Below are positions 25,798 to 33,643 of a stretch of DNA of 64,000 nt, piece after piece; position 1 is the stretch's first letter; each line of letters starts with the position of its first letter. The notes under the pieces were generated by a model. That model did not search any database. It saw nothing but the letters and a program-made list of their open reading frames with translations, and was not told the origin of the DNA. Location: the NCBI RefSeq assembly GCF_013141695.1, contig NZ_WHNY01000036.1:62001-126000 (forward strand), written 5' to 3'. The translations under genes were made by a program, and so were the position numbers. This DNA comes from Paenibacillus plantarum. Its GTDB lineage: Bacteria; Bacillota; Bacilli; Paenibacillales; NBRC-103111.

Positions 25798-26248
25798 CTT
25801 TGGCCTCAACCGCGGAGAGATACGAAGTCAATGTGTTCAGGGTATCTTGGACCGCTAGCAACTCGCCGTGTTCAAATCTGGTTTGCTCTCGTTTGCCGAT
25901 GAAAAGCAAGCCCTTAATCTGTGAGCTAGCGTTAGGCACGAGTGGAAATACCGCCGCCGCCTGCAATTGCTCTGCAAGCATGAGCGGACAATGGAGTCTT
26001 TCTTGCTGACGATTAGGATGAGAACCATCCAGCTTCACCCATCTGCCTAAACGTAGGGCTGTACCAGCTAATCCTTGACCTTTTTTGATCACCATTTGTT
26101 GATACCGGTCATTACTGTTGCCGATGACATATTGCCAGCGGTTGCGTCCGGTATGCTCTTGAAGAGGCGCTATTGCCACGAAATCGCATGACGTCAAGCT
26201 TCGCAATCGTTCTAATTCTGTTAACAAAGTTGTATCGTCTATTGCCAT
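25793..26248 (-). CDS. GAF-domain protein (NreA-like)
   Basis: The 151-residue protein is a single GAF domain: SCDFVAIAPLQEHTGRNRWQ, then VIKKGQGLAGTALRLGRWVK and PLVPNASSQIKGLLFIGKRE. In Staphylococcus, NreA is a nitrate-binding GAF protein that holds the kinase NreB in check. Its size and its place beside a PAS kinase and a NarL-type regulator support the same role here. The gene order A-C-B differs from the staphylococcal A-B-C. GGAGGGG precedes ATG by 5 bases. Its promoter region is shared with the divergent fnr gene and contains several palindromes. Nitrate binding is an inference. Confidence 0.78.
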   Translation of the reverse strand: MAIDDTTLLTELERLRSLTSCDFVAIAPLQEHTGRNRWQYVIGNSNDRYQQMVIKKGQGLAGTALRLGRWVKLDGSHPNRQQERLHCPLMLAEQLQAAAVFPLVPNASSQIKGLLFIGKREQTRFEHGELLAVQDTLNTLTSYLSAVEAKV

Positions 26249-26325
26249 TCGGGCCCCTCCGTTTCGACGCAGCCGTGCAGAATCTCTTTACTTATCATTG
26301 TAGATGTTTGCATCCATCTTGTAAG

Positions 26326-26412
26326 TCAGGGAAAACCCTGATTTCCCTATCAGGAAATCAGGGGATTTCACAGTATGATTCCCTTAGTAAATCCTCAGGG
26401 AATTAGGGATTC
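26326..26412. promoter_or_regulatory. Cluster of palindromes between GAF gene and fnr (NreC-like sites)
   Basis: TCAGGGAAAACCCTGA (26326-26341) is a perfect palindrome of the form AGGG-N4-CCCT, close to the TAGGG-N4-CCCTA described for NreC. It is followed by TGATTTCC-ctatca-GGAAATCA (26339-26360) and by ATTCCCT...AGGGAAT (26378-26403) next to TTAGGGATTC. Stacked GGGAA/TTCCC units in a divergent promoter suggest cooperative binding by the nearby response regulator. Confidence 0.5.
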
Positions 26413-26416
26413 TTAC

Positions 26417-26432
26417 TGTGATTTTCCTCACA
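26417..26432 (+). promoter_or_regulatory. Fnr-type site upstream of fnr
   Basis: TGTGA-TTTTCC-TCACA matches the consensus at all ten positions and ends about 106 bases before the fnr ATG, suggesting autoregulation. Confidence 0.75.
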
Positions 26433-26538
26433 GAAGATGGGGATTATTGTCTTCAAAGATCAGGTGAACCCCCGATAACCAATATCATCCAAAGACGTTA
26501 TGATAAAGATAATAAGAATCGTCGAGGAGTTGGTTTCC

Positions 26539-27240
26539 ATGGTTAAAGCAAATACTGGTATAATGAATTTCTTTTCTGAAGAAAATTTTGATAGACTGCA
26601 AAGCATTATGTATCGGAAGCACGCTGCAAAGGGAGACTTCTTATTCAGAGAAGGCGATCTCGCAGATCGCTTGTATTACGTCATCCATGGCGGCGTGCGG
26701 ATCACCAAGCTATCTGAAATGGGTAAAAGCTTCATTCTGTATCTTCATCAAACAGGTGATTTATTCGGTCAAATAGATCCGTTTCAGAACTCTTTGCAGA
26801 GCTTTAGTGCCGAAGTAACAGAGGATTGTGAATTCGGGGTCATTCAGCGCAAAGATCTCGAGGTCCTGCTATGGCAGCACGGAGACCTCGCCATTGAATT
26901 TATGAAATGGATGGGGCTTATGCACCGTATGACAGAAACGAAATTTCGCGATTTAATGATGTATGGTAAGTCCGGTGCGCTCTGTTCATTATTAATACGG
27001 TTAAGTAATTCGTATGGTGTACCCCAAGGTGACCATATCCACATTAACTATAAGATTAACAACTCCGAAATGGCTGATATGATTGGGGCTACACGGGAAA
27101 GCGTCAATCGCATGTTAAGCGATATGAAGAAAGAAGATGCTGTAGAATTTGATCATGGGCAAATTGTCATTAAGAATGTGACCTACCTCCGTGAAGTCTG
27201 CCACTGCGAAAACTGCCCCGTAGAAATATGCCGCATGTAA
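26539..27240 (+). CDS. fnr: Fnr, oxygen-responsive Crp/Fnr-family regulator
   Basis: The 233-residue regulator has a cyclic-nucleotide-type beta barrel (GDFLFREGDLADRLYYVIHG), a dimerisation helix and a winged helix (NNSEMADMIGATRESVNRML). Its C-terminus CHCENCPVEICRM has cysteines at 223, 226 and 231. That spacing of 3 and 5 is the same as Cys227, 230 and 235, which hold the [4Fe-4S] cluster of B. subtilis Fnr; E. coli FNR uses N-terminal cysteines instead. The start at 26539 is chosen for GAGGAG 9 bases upstream, not the ATG at 26500. A perfect Fnr site upstream suggests autoregulation, and similar sites precede several neighbours. Confidence 0.92.
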   Translation: MVKANTGIMNFFSEENFDRLQSIMYRKHAAKGDFLFREGDLADRLYYVIHGGVRITKLSEMGKSFILYLHQTGDLFGQIDPFQNSLQSFSAEVTEDCEFGVIQRKDLEVLLWQHGDLAIEFMKWMGLMHRMTETKFRDLMMYGKSGALCSLLIRLSNSYGVPQGDHIHINYKINNSEMADMIGATRESVNRMLSDMKKEDAVEFDHGQIVIKNVTYLREVCHCENCPVEICRM

Positions 27241-27262
27241 GTAAGCTAGGTTACAGTAGAGT

Positions 27263-27988
27263 TCACGGATTCTTAGCAGGGACTGCCTTCCGATAGGTTA
27301 ACAACTCAGAGACGGTAACAAACCGATATCCCCTCTTTTCCAATTCCGGCATGATTATTTTTAGAGCCTCGATGGTCTGATTAGGTGCTTCCACGTAGTC
27401 GTGGAACAGTACGATATCCCCACTGCTCGAATTGTTTAAAACTTTATTTACAATTTTATTGACCCCTGGCTTACTCCAATCTCTCGTATCCAAATGCCAT
27501 GACCACATGATCATTTTATATCCTTCTTGCTTGGCAATACTAACTAAATTCTCATTATAAAAGCCCCCGGGTGGACGAAATAAATGACATCGAATCCCGG
27601 CGGCGGACAAAATGGTTTCCTCTGCTTTATTAATTTCATTTTTCATATTTGTCCGTTTAGAAAGAAAAGCATGGCTATAGGTATGATTGGCTATCTCATG
27701 TCCTTCGTCTACTTCTCGTTTGAGCACGTCAGGATAGAGCTTAACTTTATTCCCAACCACAAAAAAAGTAGCTTTTGCATGATACTGCTTGAGCAAGTCC
27801 AGAATCATCGGCGTCTGACTCGGATGAGGGCCGTCATCGAATGTTAAGGCAATCACTTTCTCATCGGTTGATACTTCCCAGACGACTTCTCCGCGTGTTT
27901 CATAATAAGACCGGTTTTTTTGAGGAGCCGCGTAACTAGCAGATTGAAATAACAAAAAACAAACACAAAAAGTTAGGATCGTTCTCAT
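27263..27988 (-). CDS. Exported polysaccharide deacetylase (NodB domain)
   Basis: The 241-residue product begins with a signal peptide (MRTILTFCVCFLLFQSASYA). It carries the NodB motifs of carbohydrate esterase family 4: ALTFDDGPHPSQT (catalytic and metal Asp), NHTYSHAF (metal His), LFRPPGGFYN, DTRDWSKPG and IVLFHDY. It probably removes N-acetyl groups from peptidoglycan or a chitin-like glycan outside the cell. AGGAGG precedes ATG by 5 bases. It is convergent with fnr and lies after the oxidase operon; no functional link with respiration is evident. Confidence 0.9.
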   Translation of the reverse strand: MRTILTFCVCFLLFQSASYAAPQKNRSYYETRGEVVWEVSTDEKVIALTFDDGPHPSQTPMILDLLKQYHAKATFFVVGNKVKLYPDVLKREVDEGHEIANHTYSHAFLSKRTNMKNEINKAEETILSAAGIRCHLFRPPGGFYNENLVSIAKQEGYKMIMWSWHLDTRDWSKPGVNKIVNKVLNNSSSGDIVLFHDYVEAPNQTIEALKIIMPELEKRGYRFVTVSELLTYRKAVPAKNP

Positions 27989-28023
27989 TGTTGCCTCCTG
28001 ATTTTAACTCGTTTTTCATTTGC

Positions 28024-28302
28024 TCATCCCCGTGCTTTCGACTTAATCCAAAGCGCAGCACCTTGAATTGGTGTAATCTTTGTTAATAGCCGGAACGTCA
28101 TGAGTACCGATACACCTGCTTCAATAGAATATGGGTAGTATAGGTAATTATGGTTAATTTTACTCAAAGGTCCCAGAAAGCGCTCAACTAACGAGGAAAG
28201 ATAGTTCAATGAAGTGAAACCAAACAGCGCCATACTTTCGGACACGCGTACAAAAGCGTGAACAGAAAGTATGCCGCTGTATTTATACTGAATGATCTTC
28301 AT
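28024..28302 (-). CDS. Hypothetical small protein, last gene of the oxidase operon
   Basis: The 92-residue product (MKIIQYKYSGILSVHAFVRV at the start) matches no family known to me. Its ATG follows the TAG stop of the hemerythrin-like gene with no gap, so it is translationally coupled to it. A mildly hydrophobic middle (FGFTSLNYLSSLVERFLG) is visible, with no metal motif. The coupling is the best reason to believe it is expressed; otherwise it could be chance. Confidence 0.5.
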   Translation of the reverse strand: MKIIQYKYSGILSVHAFVRVSESMALFGFTSLNYLSSLVERFLGPLSKINHNYLYYPYSIEAGVSVLMTFRLLTKITPIQGAALWIKSKARG

Positions 28303-28845
28303 CTATGAAAAAAAGTGCTCCAAATCGGTTAACACACGCTCCGTTAAAGGGAAAACAAGCTGCTCTTCCATCGTAAAGTGGTCATTTAAGATCAGACACG
28401 CCTGAACGAGATGAGCTGCGGTATCAGCTAATTGCTTCTTCACAACAAGTGGAGTGACATCAATGGCAGCCTCTTGAAAAGACCTTATAAACGAAACGCC
28501 AAGTTGATGATCTTTCTCCAAAACCCAGAAGGAGGGCATCATTGAAGGCTCCGATTGACGATGGAAATAGGTGAGGAGGAATGGAAAAAAATCCCGATAT
28601 TCCCACTCTGAATGCTTTCGCAGCTCCTGCATGAAGTGATTGGTCATGACACGGAGTGCCCGAATCTGCTGTATCCCTTTTTCCGAATCATCTACAAGAA
28701 TCAACTCTTTAGCGCTCGCTTCGAGTTTCCTCAGCTTCTCTCTCAATTCACCATGTTCTTCCTTTAAACGATCTATCGCATAAGCAAGCTTCGCGGGGTC
28801 TGAAGAAGCAAGCCCCGAAATGTACCCATTAGATTGAATCGCCAC
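28303..28845 (-). CDS. Hemerythrin-like (HHE) domain protein
   Basis: The 180-residue helical protein carries spaced His/Glu motifs of the HHE cation-binding family: LKEEHGELREKL, ELRKHSEWEYRDFFPF, LEKDHQLGVSF and LNDHFTMEEQLVFPLTERV. Such proteins form a di-iron centre that binds O2 or NO, or helps repair nitrosylated iron. It lies 50 bases after cytochrome oxidase subunit I in the same direction, and an Fnr-like site precedes the whole operon. A role in handling O2 or NO next to the oxidase is plausible. The start follows GAGGGAC. Confidence 0.85.
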   Translation of the reverse strand: MAIQSNGYISGLASSDPAKLAYAIDRLKEEHGELREKLRKLEASAKELILVDDSEKGIQQIRALRVMTNHFMQELRKHSEWEYRDFFPFLLTYFHRQSEPSMMPSFWVLEKDHQLGVSFIRSFQEAAIDVTPLVVKKQLADTAAHLVQACLILNDHFTMEEQLVFPLTERVLTDLEHFFS

Positions 28846-28896
28846 ACAGAGTCCCTCCCTAGGTTCGTTTACATACCGAATTTGAGCACCTGTTCC

Positions 28897-30561
28897 TTAC
28901 CAAGTAATAAACCCTTTCGAACCCGGGGCTGAGTTCATAATCATATCCATCAGCGGGATCGTGTAAGCAAACAAGATTAGAAGAATCGATACCGTGATCC
29001 ATATCCGCCAACGATCCAAATAGGCTGGTGTTGCCTCGGCTGATTCCATCGCTTCAGCAATCGGATACTCCGTCTCCCCTTTTGGGGCACACAGCAAGGC
29101 AATGACATTATAAACCATAAGCAGGACACCGAGAAATAACACCGTTCCACCGATTGCCATGAAGACGTAATAGGGCATCCAGCCTGCTGCTGCTGCACTT
29201 CCTTCATAGTCTGTGAAAGCAGTCCGTCTTGGTGCGCCGAACAATCCGACTAAATGCATAGCACCTGACATGAAGAACATGCCCACGCACCAGATGATCG
29301 TTTGAATGATCCCTAAGGTATGCATGCGGGGCGTTAACACACGACCGGTTACAGCTGGAAGTAACCAATACGTAATCCCAAAGAACGTAAGTGCCACACT
29401 CGTTGCCACCGTCAGGTGAAAATGCCCAGTTACCCATAACGTGTTATGGACAACGGCATTCATTTGATTACTTGCATTAATCAGTCCGCCTGCACCAGCA
29501 GGTATGAAAATGAGCATCCCCATAAAAGGTGCGAAGAATCGCACATCCTTCCAAGGCAGCTTTTTCACCCAGCCAAATAACCCTTTTGCCCCAAGTGCAC
29601 GACCATTCAGTTCAAAAGTTGCAAATAAGGAGAATGCCGTCATCAGCGATGGAACGACCACCATAAAGGTCAGAATGACCTGCAAGTATTTCCAAAAAGA
29701 GCTAATGCCTGGCTCCATTAATTGATGGTGAAAGCCTACCGGAATCGAGAATAGTAATAAGAGAATAAAGGAAAGTCTCGCGAGCGCATCGCTGTAAATT
29801 TTGCCGCCAATGATTTTGGGAATAATCACATACCAGCATATATACGCCGGCATGAGCCAGAAATACACCAAGGGATGGCCGAAGTACCAGAACAATGTGC
29901 GGCTGAGCATGACATTAATCGTTTCCACCCAACCGAAAGACCAGGGGATTAGCTGAATCAGCACCTCTGCCGCAACCCCGATGGTTGCGATTTGCCACAT
30001 CAGAAAAGTCACAACAGACATAAAAGCGAAAAGCGGAGACAGCTTGCCTTCATGCGTCCTTTTCCAATATTTATATTGATAGAAAATCCCCCAACCACTA
30101 ATCCAGCTCCCTACCACAAGCAAGGCTAATCCGATATAAAAGTAGGGCGATGCCTTCATTGGCGCATAAAAGGTATATAGAACGCTAGCCTTCCCCGCTA
30201 ATACCATCGCAACACCAAGCGTGGTCCCCGCAGTCATGAGGGAAAATCCAACCCACCCCATGCGATGAACCACCGGAAGCAGTTTGCCGCCAAGGGTATA
30301 GGAGACACCGGAATAAATAAAGCCGATAATAAAATACGTTGTAAACACGATGGCCATCAACACTCCGTGAGCTGTCAGCAGCTCGTAATAGCCGATGTTA
30401 TAGGGTAATTTGATCGTCCCGCTTTTCACCATGGTCTGCAGAAGCCCTGCAATGCCGCCGATAAGCAGCGCGATGAATGCCACAAGGACATGGGCGACAA
30501 CCAATTTGCCATCCTTGAGATCAAATTTAGGAGTCAACTTCTGGGTAGGTTCACTTCTCAT
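28897..30561 (-). CDS. Cytochrome c oxidase subunit I, ba3 type
   Basis: The 554-residue, roughly 13-helix protein holds the haem-copper active site that reduces O2 and pumps protons. Haem and copper ligands are visible in TAHGVLMAIVF, FGHPLVYFWLMPAYICWY (the HPLVY His-Tyr pair), GFHHQLMEPG and TGHFHL. The sequence follows the B-type (ba3) rather than the caa3 pattern, which agrees with the tiny subunit IIA upstream. B-type oxidases usually have high oxygen affinity, fitting Fnr control. The start at MRSEPTQKLT has AAGGTGG 8 bases before it; the ATG eight codons earlier has none. Confidence 0.93.
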   Translation of the reverse strand: MRSEPTQKLTPKFDLKDGKLVVAHVLVAFIALLIGGIAGLLQTMVKSGTIKLPYNIGYYELLTAHGVLMAIVFTTYFIIGFIYSGVSYTLGGKLLPVVHRMGWVGFSLMTAGTTLGVAMVLAGKASVLYTFYAPMKASPYFYIGLALLVVGSWISGWGIFYQYKYWKRTHEGKLSPLFAFMSVVTFLMWQIATIGVAAEVLIQLIPWSFGWVETINVMLSRTLFWYFGHPLVYFWLMPAYICWYVIIPKIIGGKIYSDALARLSFILLLLFSIPVGFHHQLMEPGISSFWKYLQVILTFMVVVPSLMTAFSLFATFELNGRALGAKGLFGWVKKLPWKDVRFFAPFMGMLIFIPAGAGGLINASNQMNAVVHNTLWVTGHFHLTVATSVALTFFGITYWLLPAVTGRVLTPRMHTLGIIQTIIWCVGMFFMSGAMHLVGLFGAPRRTAFTDYEGSAAAAGWMPYYVFMAIGGTVLFLGVLLMVYNVIALLCAPKGETEYPIAEAMESAEATPAYLDRWRIWITVSILLILFAYTIPLMDMIMNSAPGSKGFITW

Positions 30562-30590
30562 GCTGTCTTCCACCTTTCTTGGCATCTAGG

Positions 30591-31061
30591 CTACTTAACA
30601 ATAATCGTTGTTTTCATATACTCGTGTGCACCGCCGCAATATTCATTGCACAGAATCAGATATTCACCTGGCTTAGTAAACGTGTGACTGACATGACTGA
30701 CTTCGCCTGGAACAATCATCATATTTACGTTCGTACCCGGGATAGCAAAGCCATGTACCACATCTTGACTTGTCACGACAAAGTTAATGGTTGCGCCCAA
30801 GGGGACCTCCATCTTGTCTGGTGCATAACCAAACGTAAATGCAGTCATGACCGCCTCATAGGTATTGTTGCCGATGGGATGAAGTCCTGGCTTATCGAAA
30901 GGCGCGGTTTCCGACACCTTCGCAGGATCAATCTGATGATGATGCGCACTTGGCGGCTTGGCCCCCATAGCAAATGCGGAAACCCCAAGGACACCTAGAA
31001 ATACAAACAACATGACGATCCCAATGGTTAACCAGACTTTTTCGAGTTTATGAATATGCAT
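30591..31061 (-). CDS. Cytochrome c oxidase subunit II, ba3 type
   Basis: The 156-residue protein has one membrane helix (residues 9-33) and an outer CuA cupredoxin domain. The CuA ligands are clear: H103 (VVHGFAIP), C138, C142, H146 and M149 in CNEYCGGAHEYM. A His-rich stretch AHHHQIDP follows the helix. It accepts electrons from cytochrome c and passes them to subunit I, whose gene starts 30 bases after its stop. The small size is typical of ba3 oxidases. AAGGGGATTAGAAC precedes ATG. Confidence 0.93.
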   Translation of the reverse strand: MHIHKLEKVWLTIGIVMLFVFLGVLGVSAFAMGAKPPSAHHHQIDPAKVSETAPFDKPGLHPIGNNTYEAVMTAFTFGYAPDKMEVPLGATINFVVTSQDVVHGFAIPGTNVNMMIVPGEVSHVSHTFTKPGEYLILCNEYCGGAHEYMKTTIIVK

Positions 31062-31074
31062 GTTCTAATCCCCT

Positions 31075-31230
31075 TTACTGTCTAGATATAAAAAGAAGAA
31101 ATACCGCGACCCAACTGATCACTAAGAAGAGCCCTACTAGCAACACTGAGGCAAATGTACCCCGCAAGGAAGGCTCTGGCTTGTGCTCTGTTCGCTCAGA
31201 TACTTGTGCTTGTTTGTAATGACTTTTCAT
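31075..31230 (-). CDS. Cytochrome c oxidase subunit IIA (small single-helix subunit)
   Basis: The 51-residue product reads MKSHYKQAQVSERTE and on, with one membrane helix made of GTFASVLLVGLFLVISWVAV and FLLFISRQ. This is the pattern of the CoxIIA subunit of ba3 oxidases, which replaces the second helix missing from subunit II. A GGGGG-containing site lies upstream of the ATG. It ends 13 bases before the subunit II start. As the first gene of the operon it places the Fnr-like site at 31294 in the promoter region. Confidence 0.87.
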   Translation of the reverse strand: MKSHYKQAQVSERTEHKPEPSLRGTFASVLLVGLFLVISWVAVFLLFISRQ

Positions 31231-31293
31231 ACGAAATACCCCCTACTATGTAAACGTCTTGCACTTATTGTAAGAAAATAACCCTGCGTTTAC

Positions 31294-31309
31294 AGTGACT
31301 TTCATCACG
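31294..31309 (-). promoter_or_regulatory. Fnr-like site upstream of the ba3 oxidase operon
   Basis: AGTGA-CTTTCA-TCACG keeps the inner GTGA-N6-TCAC core and differs at the two outer bases. It lies about 64-80 bases before the CoxIIA start. Confidence 0.5.
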
Positions 31310-31337
31310 ATCGCCAATCAGAATCATGAACGATTCG

Positions 31338-31952
31338 TTACTTCCACTGCGTATCCATGTGCTTCATGAGCTGGTAGTCCTCCAAGGTCTTGATCTGAGA
31401 AACGAACCTCAAGTCAACGCCATTCTCATGCAAAAACTGATCCCCCAGCTCACTCCAAAAAATATGGTTCAGCAGTGCGGAAACCGAGGTTTGCCCTTGC
31501 TGTAGGAGATGCCCGATGTGAGACGCGCATGCGCGATCATAAATACCGTGCAAGGGATGTACCCTACCTGCTACCAAAGGGACAACGGATTCAAATCCAT
31601 CCCGTTTTCTTTGCAATAACAATTGAGCAGCCGAGCTGGATATGAAGGGCATATCGCACCCGACAACCCAGACGGAAGCATGTTTAGCTAGGGATAATGC
31701 GGCATGCATGCCTCCAAGCGACCCGTGTCCCCTGAAAAAGTCCGTAATAATCCGGACCGAACGATCTACTTTGTTTAAATAAGGCTGAGGATCATTCGTT
31801 ACAACAATCAACTCATCGCATATTTCCCTCATACAATCTAATTGCCGGACTATGAGCGGCTTTCCCTCAAATGGCAGCAACGCCTTCAGTTCTCCGTTCA
31901 TTCGACGGTTTGCTCCACCAGCTAAAATAACTCCTGAAAGCATACCCATCAC
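31338..31952 (-). CDS. mobA: MobA, molybdenum cofactor guanylyltransferase
   Basis: The 204-residue enzyme joins GMP to molybdopterin to make the dinucleotide cofactor of enzymes such as nitrate reductase. Nucleotidyltransferase motifs are visible: GVILAGGANRRMNGELKALL at the start, RIITDFFRGHGSLGGMHAAL and VVGCDMPFIS with the metal Asp. No other molybdenum-cofactor gene is in the window. Its place beside Fnr- and Nre-like genes and an Fnr-like site 57 bases upstream suggests it serves anaerobic nitrate respiration elsewhere in the genome. The start is either of two adjacent ATG codons. Confidence 0.9.
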   Translation of the reverse strand: MMGMLSGVILAGGANRRMNGELKALLPFEGKPLIVRQLDCMREICDELIVVTNDPQPYLNKVDRSVRIITDFFRGHGSLGGMHAALSLAKHASVWVVGCDMPFISSSAAQLLLQRKRDGFESVVPLVAGRVHPLHGIYDRACASHIGHLLQQGQTSVSALLNHIFWSELGDQFLHENGVDLRFVSQIKTLEDYQLMKHMDTQWK

Positions 31953-32008
31953 TTCTCCTTTTTCTACATCATGTACCTGTCACTTTAGTTCAAAAATGAT
32001 CATCTGTA

Positions 32009-32024
32009 AGTGAAAAATGTCACA
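32009..32024 (-). promoter_or_regulatory. Fnr-like site upstream of mobA
   Basis: AGTGA-AAAATG-TCACA differs from the consensus at one base. It lies 57-72 bases before the mobA start, the same distance as the site before the zinc-ribbon gene. Confidence 0.6.
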
Positions 32025-32026
32025 CT

Positions 32027-32079
32027 CCAAAAAAACAAAAAACCTATTCCCCTCTCGATGGAGAAAGGAATAGGTTTAT
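32027..32079 (-). terminator. Terminator of the DoxX gene
   Basis: AACCTATTCC pairs with GGAATAGGTT, with an inner TCTC/GAGA pair. On the minus strand the hairpin is followed by TTTTTTGTTTTTTT. Confidence 0.85.
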
Positions 32080-32103
32080 CAACTATTTACATGGATGCAG
32101 AGC

Positions 32104-32628
32104 TCATCTGAGTTTCGTTTTTAAATGACATAGCTCTAAGAGCTTATCAAACCATCTGTGCAGGTAAGGAAGAATCATATGATCCACACCAAATTTCCCA
32201 GCATTCGCTCCAGCTGCAAAAATAATGAACCCGAGGAGAACTAACCATGGATTCGAGCTAACCGTACCAGCAAACATATACATGAAGTTCATCAGTAAGC
32301 CGAAGAAAATCGCTGCCGTCGTCAACGCACCGAGCAGTAACCCCACACCAACTAAGAGTTCACCCCAAGGAACTAGAACATTAAACCACCCTACATGCGG
32401 AAGTGCGACACTTTTCAAAAAAGCCACATAGTTCGCGTAAACCAGATCCGTCGTTCCACTTTCAAGAACAGGTTTAGCAATGGCCCCTTTCAGATAACCT
32501 GCAGCGTCGAAAGCTTTGTCACCGGTGATTTTGTGCCATCCAGCGATCATCCATTCCCAACCGACATACAAACGAATGATTGTCAAAAGTATTGCAGCGT
32601 AATGATTTTCTCTTACCCATTTCATCAT
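32104..32628 (-). CDS. DoxX-family membrane protein
   Basis: The 174-residue protein has four membrane helices. The first contains LLTIIRLYVGWEWMIAGWHK, then ITGDKAFDAAGYLKGA; later LVPWGELLVGVGLLLGALTT. Members are linked to thiosulfate or quinone redox reactions, but most are uncharacterised. The open frame extends to 32814, yet the start is placed at 32628: GAAGGAG lies nine bases before, the family start fits, and an Fnr-like site at 32686-32701 would otherwise lie inside the gene. That site and its terminator mark it as its own low-oxygen unit. Confidence 0.82.
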   Translation of the reverse strand: MMKWVRENHYAAILLTIIRLYVGWEWMIAGWHKITGDKAFDAAGYLKGAIAKPVLESGTTDLVYANYVAFLKSVALPHVGWFNVLVPWGELLVGVGLLLGALTTAAIFFGLLMNFMYMFAGTVSSNPWLVLLGFIIFAAGANAGKFGVDHMILPYLHRWFDKLLELCHLKTKLR

Positions 32629-32685
32629 TTCAACCATCTCCTTCGTCCTTATGATTTCATTATAGGTCGAAGGAAAGTCCGTGTA

Positions 32686-32701
32686 TGTGAGATAAGTCAC
32701 T
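32686..32701 (-). promoter_or_regulatory. Fnr-like site upstream of the DoxX gene
   Basis: TGTGA-GATAAG-TCACT differs from the consensus at one base and lies 58-73 bases before the DoxX start. It overlaps the extended frame that was rejected as the coding start. Confidence 0.6.
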
Positions 32702-32707
32702 CTGATA

Positions 32708-33643
32708 TTATTTTTCTTGACTACCTGATACCTCGATAGGTTCGATGTGAATATGTACATACGATATGTTATGAAGTTCATGAATGCGATTTTCAATATG
32801 CTCGGTAATGTCATGGCTTTCGCTTACGTTAAGCTCATGATCTACACCAATGGTTACATCGACCAGTTTATTGTTTCCATGAATACGGGCTTTAATATCA
32901 ATGACCTTCTCCACCCCGGGGACGTCACGAATGGTTTGTTTAATGGTTTGAAGTTCAGCATCATCAAACCCATCCGTAAGCGCATGAGTTGAATCTCGGA
33001 AAATATCCCACGCTGTTTTACAAATAATGACCCCAACTAGTAATGCTGTTAATGTGTCAAGCCACGGTAAACCAAATTGAGCACCAACAATACCGATAAA
33101 AGCACCTACACTGACAAACGCATCCGATCGATTATCTTGTGCTGCTGCCATCATGGCATTGCTGTTGATTCTCCTTGCAAGTCGAATATTGTATACATAG
33201 ACAACGTACATAACAATCGCACAAAAAACAGCCGTCCATGCGGCAACCATATCGGGAGACTCGATATTTGGAGACCGAAACTTAATAAATGCTTGGTAGA
33301 GAACCTGAATGCCTACCGCAAACATAATGAAAGAGGCGATTAAAGCGGCTACCGTTTCAGCTCGATAATGACCGTATCTGTGGTCTTTATCAGGTGGCTT
33401 TCGTGATATTCTTAGCCCGACTAGAACAGCAATTGAAGCGATAATGTCTGTAGCATTATTTAAACCATCCGCGGACAGCGCTTCGGAATTGGTTAAGTGC
33501 CCTATGGTTAATTTTAAAGCTGATAAGCATATATACGTAATAATACTTAACCAGGCACCTTTTTCACCTTGCTTGATGTCATCATACAAATTTTCTATTG
33601 TTCCCACCTCACGATCCATGTCGAAGACAATCATACTCGACAT
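32708..33643 (-). CDS. Cation diffusion facilitator (CDF) transporter
   Basis: The up to 311-residue protein exports divalent metal ions (Zn, Mn or Fe) in exchange for protons. It has six membrane helices. The metal site is in SEALSADGLNNATDIIASIA (helix 2) and in the NRSDAFVSVGAFIGI part of helix 5, and the HRYGHYRAE signature is present. A C-terminal metal-sensing domain begins near GVEKVIDIKARIHGNNKLVD. The true start is unclear: the frame opens at 33643, but the nearest GAGGTGG lies about 30 bases inside. Homologues would start near YDDIKQGEKG, suggesting a non-ATG start. Confidence 0.88.
   Translation of the reverse strand: MSSMIVFDMDREVGTIENLYDDIKQGEKGAWLSIITYICLSALKLTIGHLTNSEALSADGLNNATDIIASIAVLVGLRISRKPPDKDHRYGHYRAETVAALIASFIMFAVGIQVLYQAFIKFRSPNIESPDMVAAWTAVFCAIVMYVVYVYNIRLARRINSNAMMAAAQDNRSDAFVSVGAFIGIVGAQFGLPWLDTLTALLVGVIICKTAWDIFRDSTHALTDGFDDAELQTIKQTIRDVPGVEKVIDIKARIHGNNKLVDVTIGVDHELNVSESHDITEHIENRIHELHNISYVHIHIEPIEVSGSQEK

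Noticed and set aside
28024-28302. Calling the small gene after the hemerythrin-like gene a known oxidase assembly factor
   Set aside because: No metal-binding or assembly-factor motif is visible; only its position supports a link.
32629-32814. Longer DoxX protein starting at 32814
   Set aside because: The extra 62 residues lack DoxX similarity and overlap an Fnr-like site; a good ribosome site supports the start at 32628.
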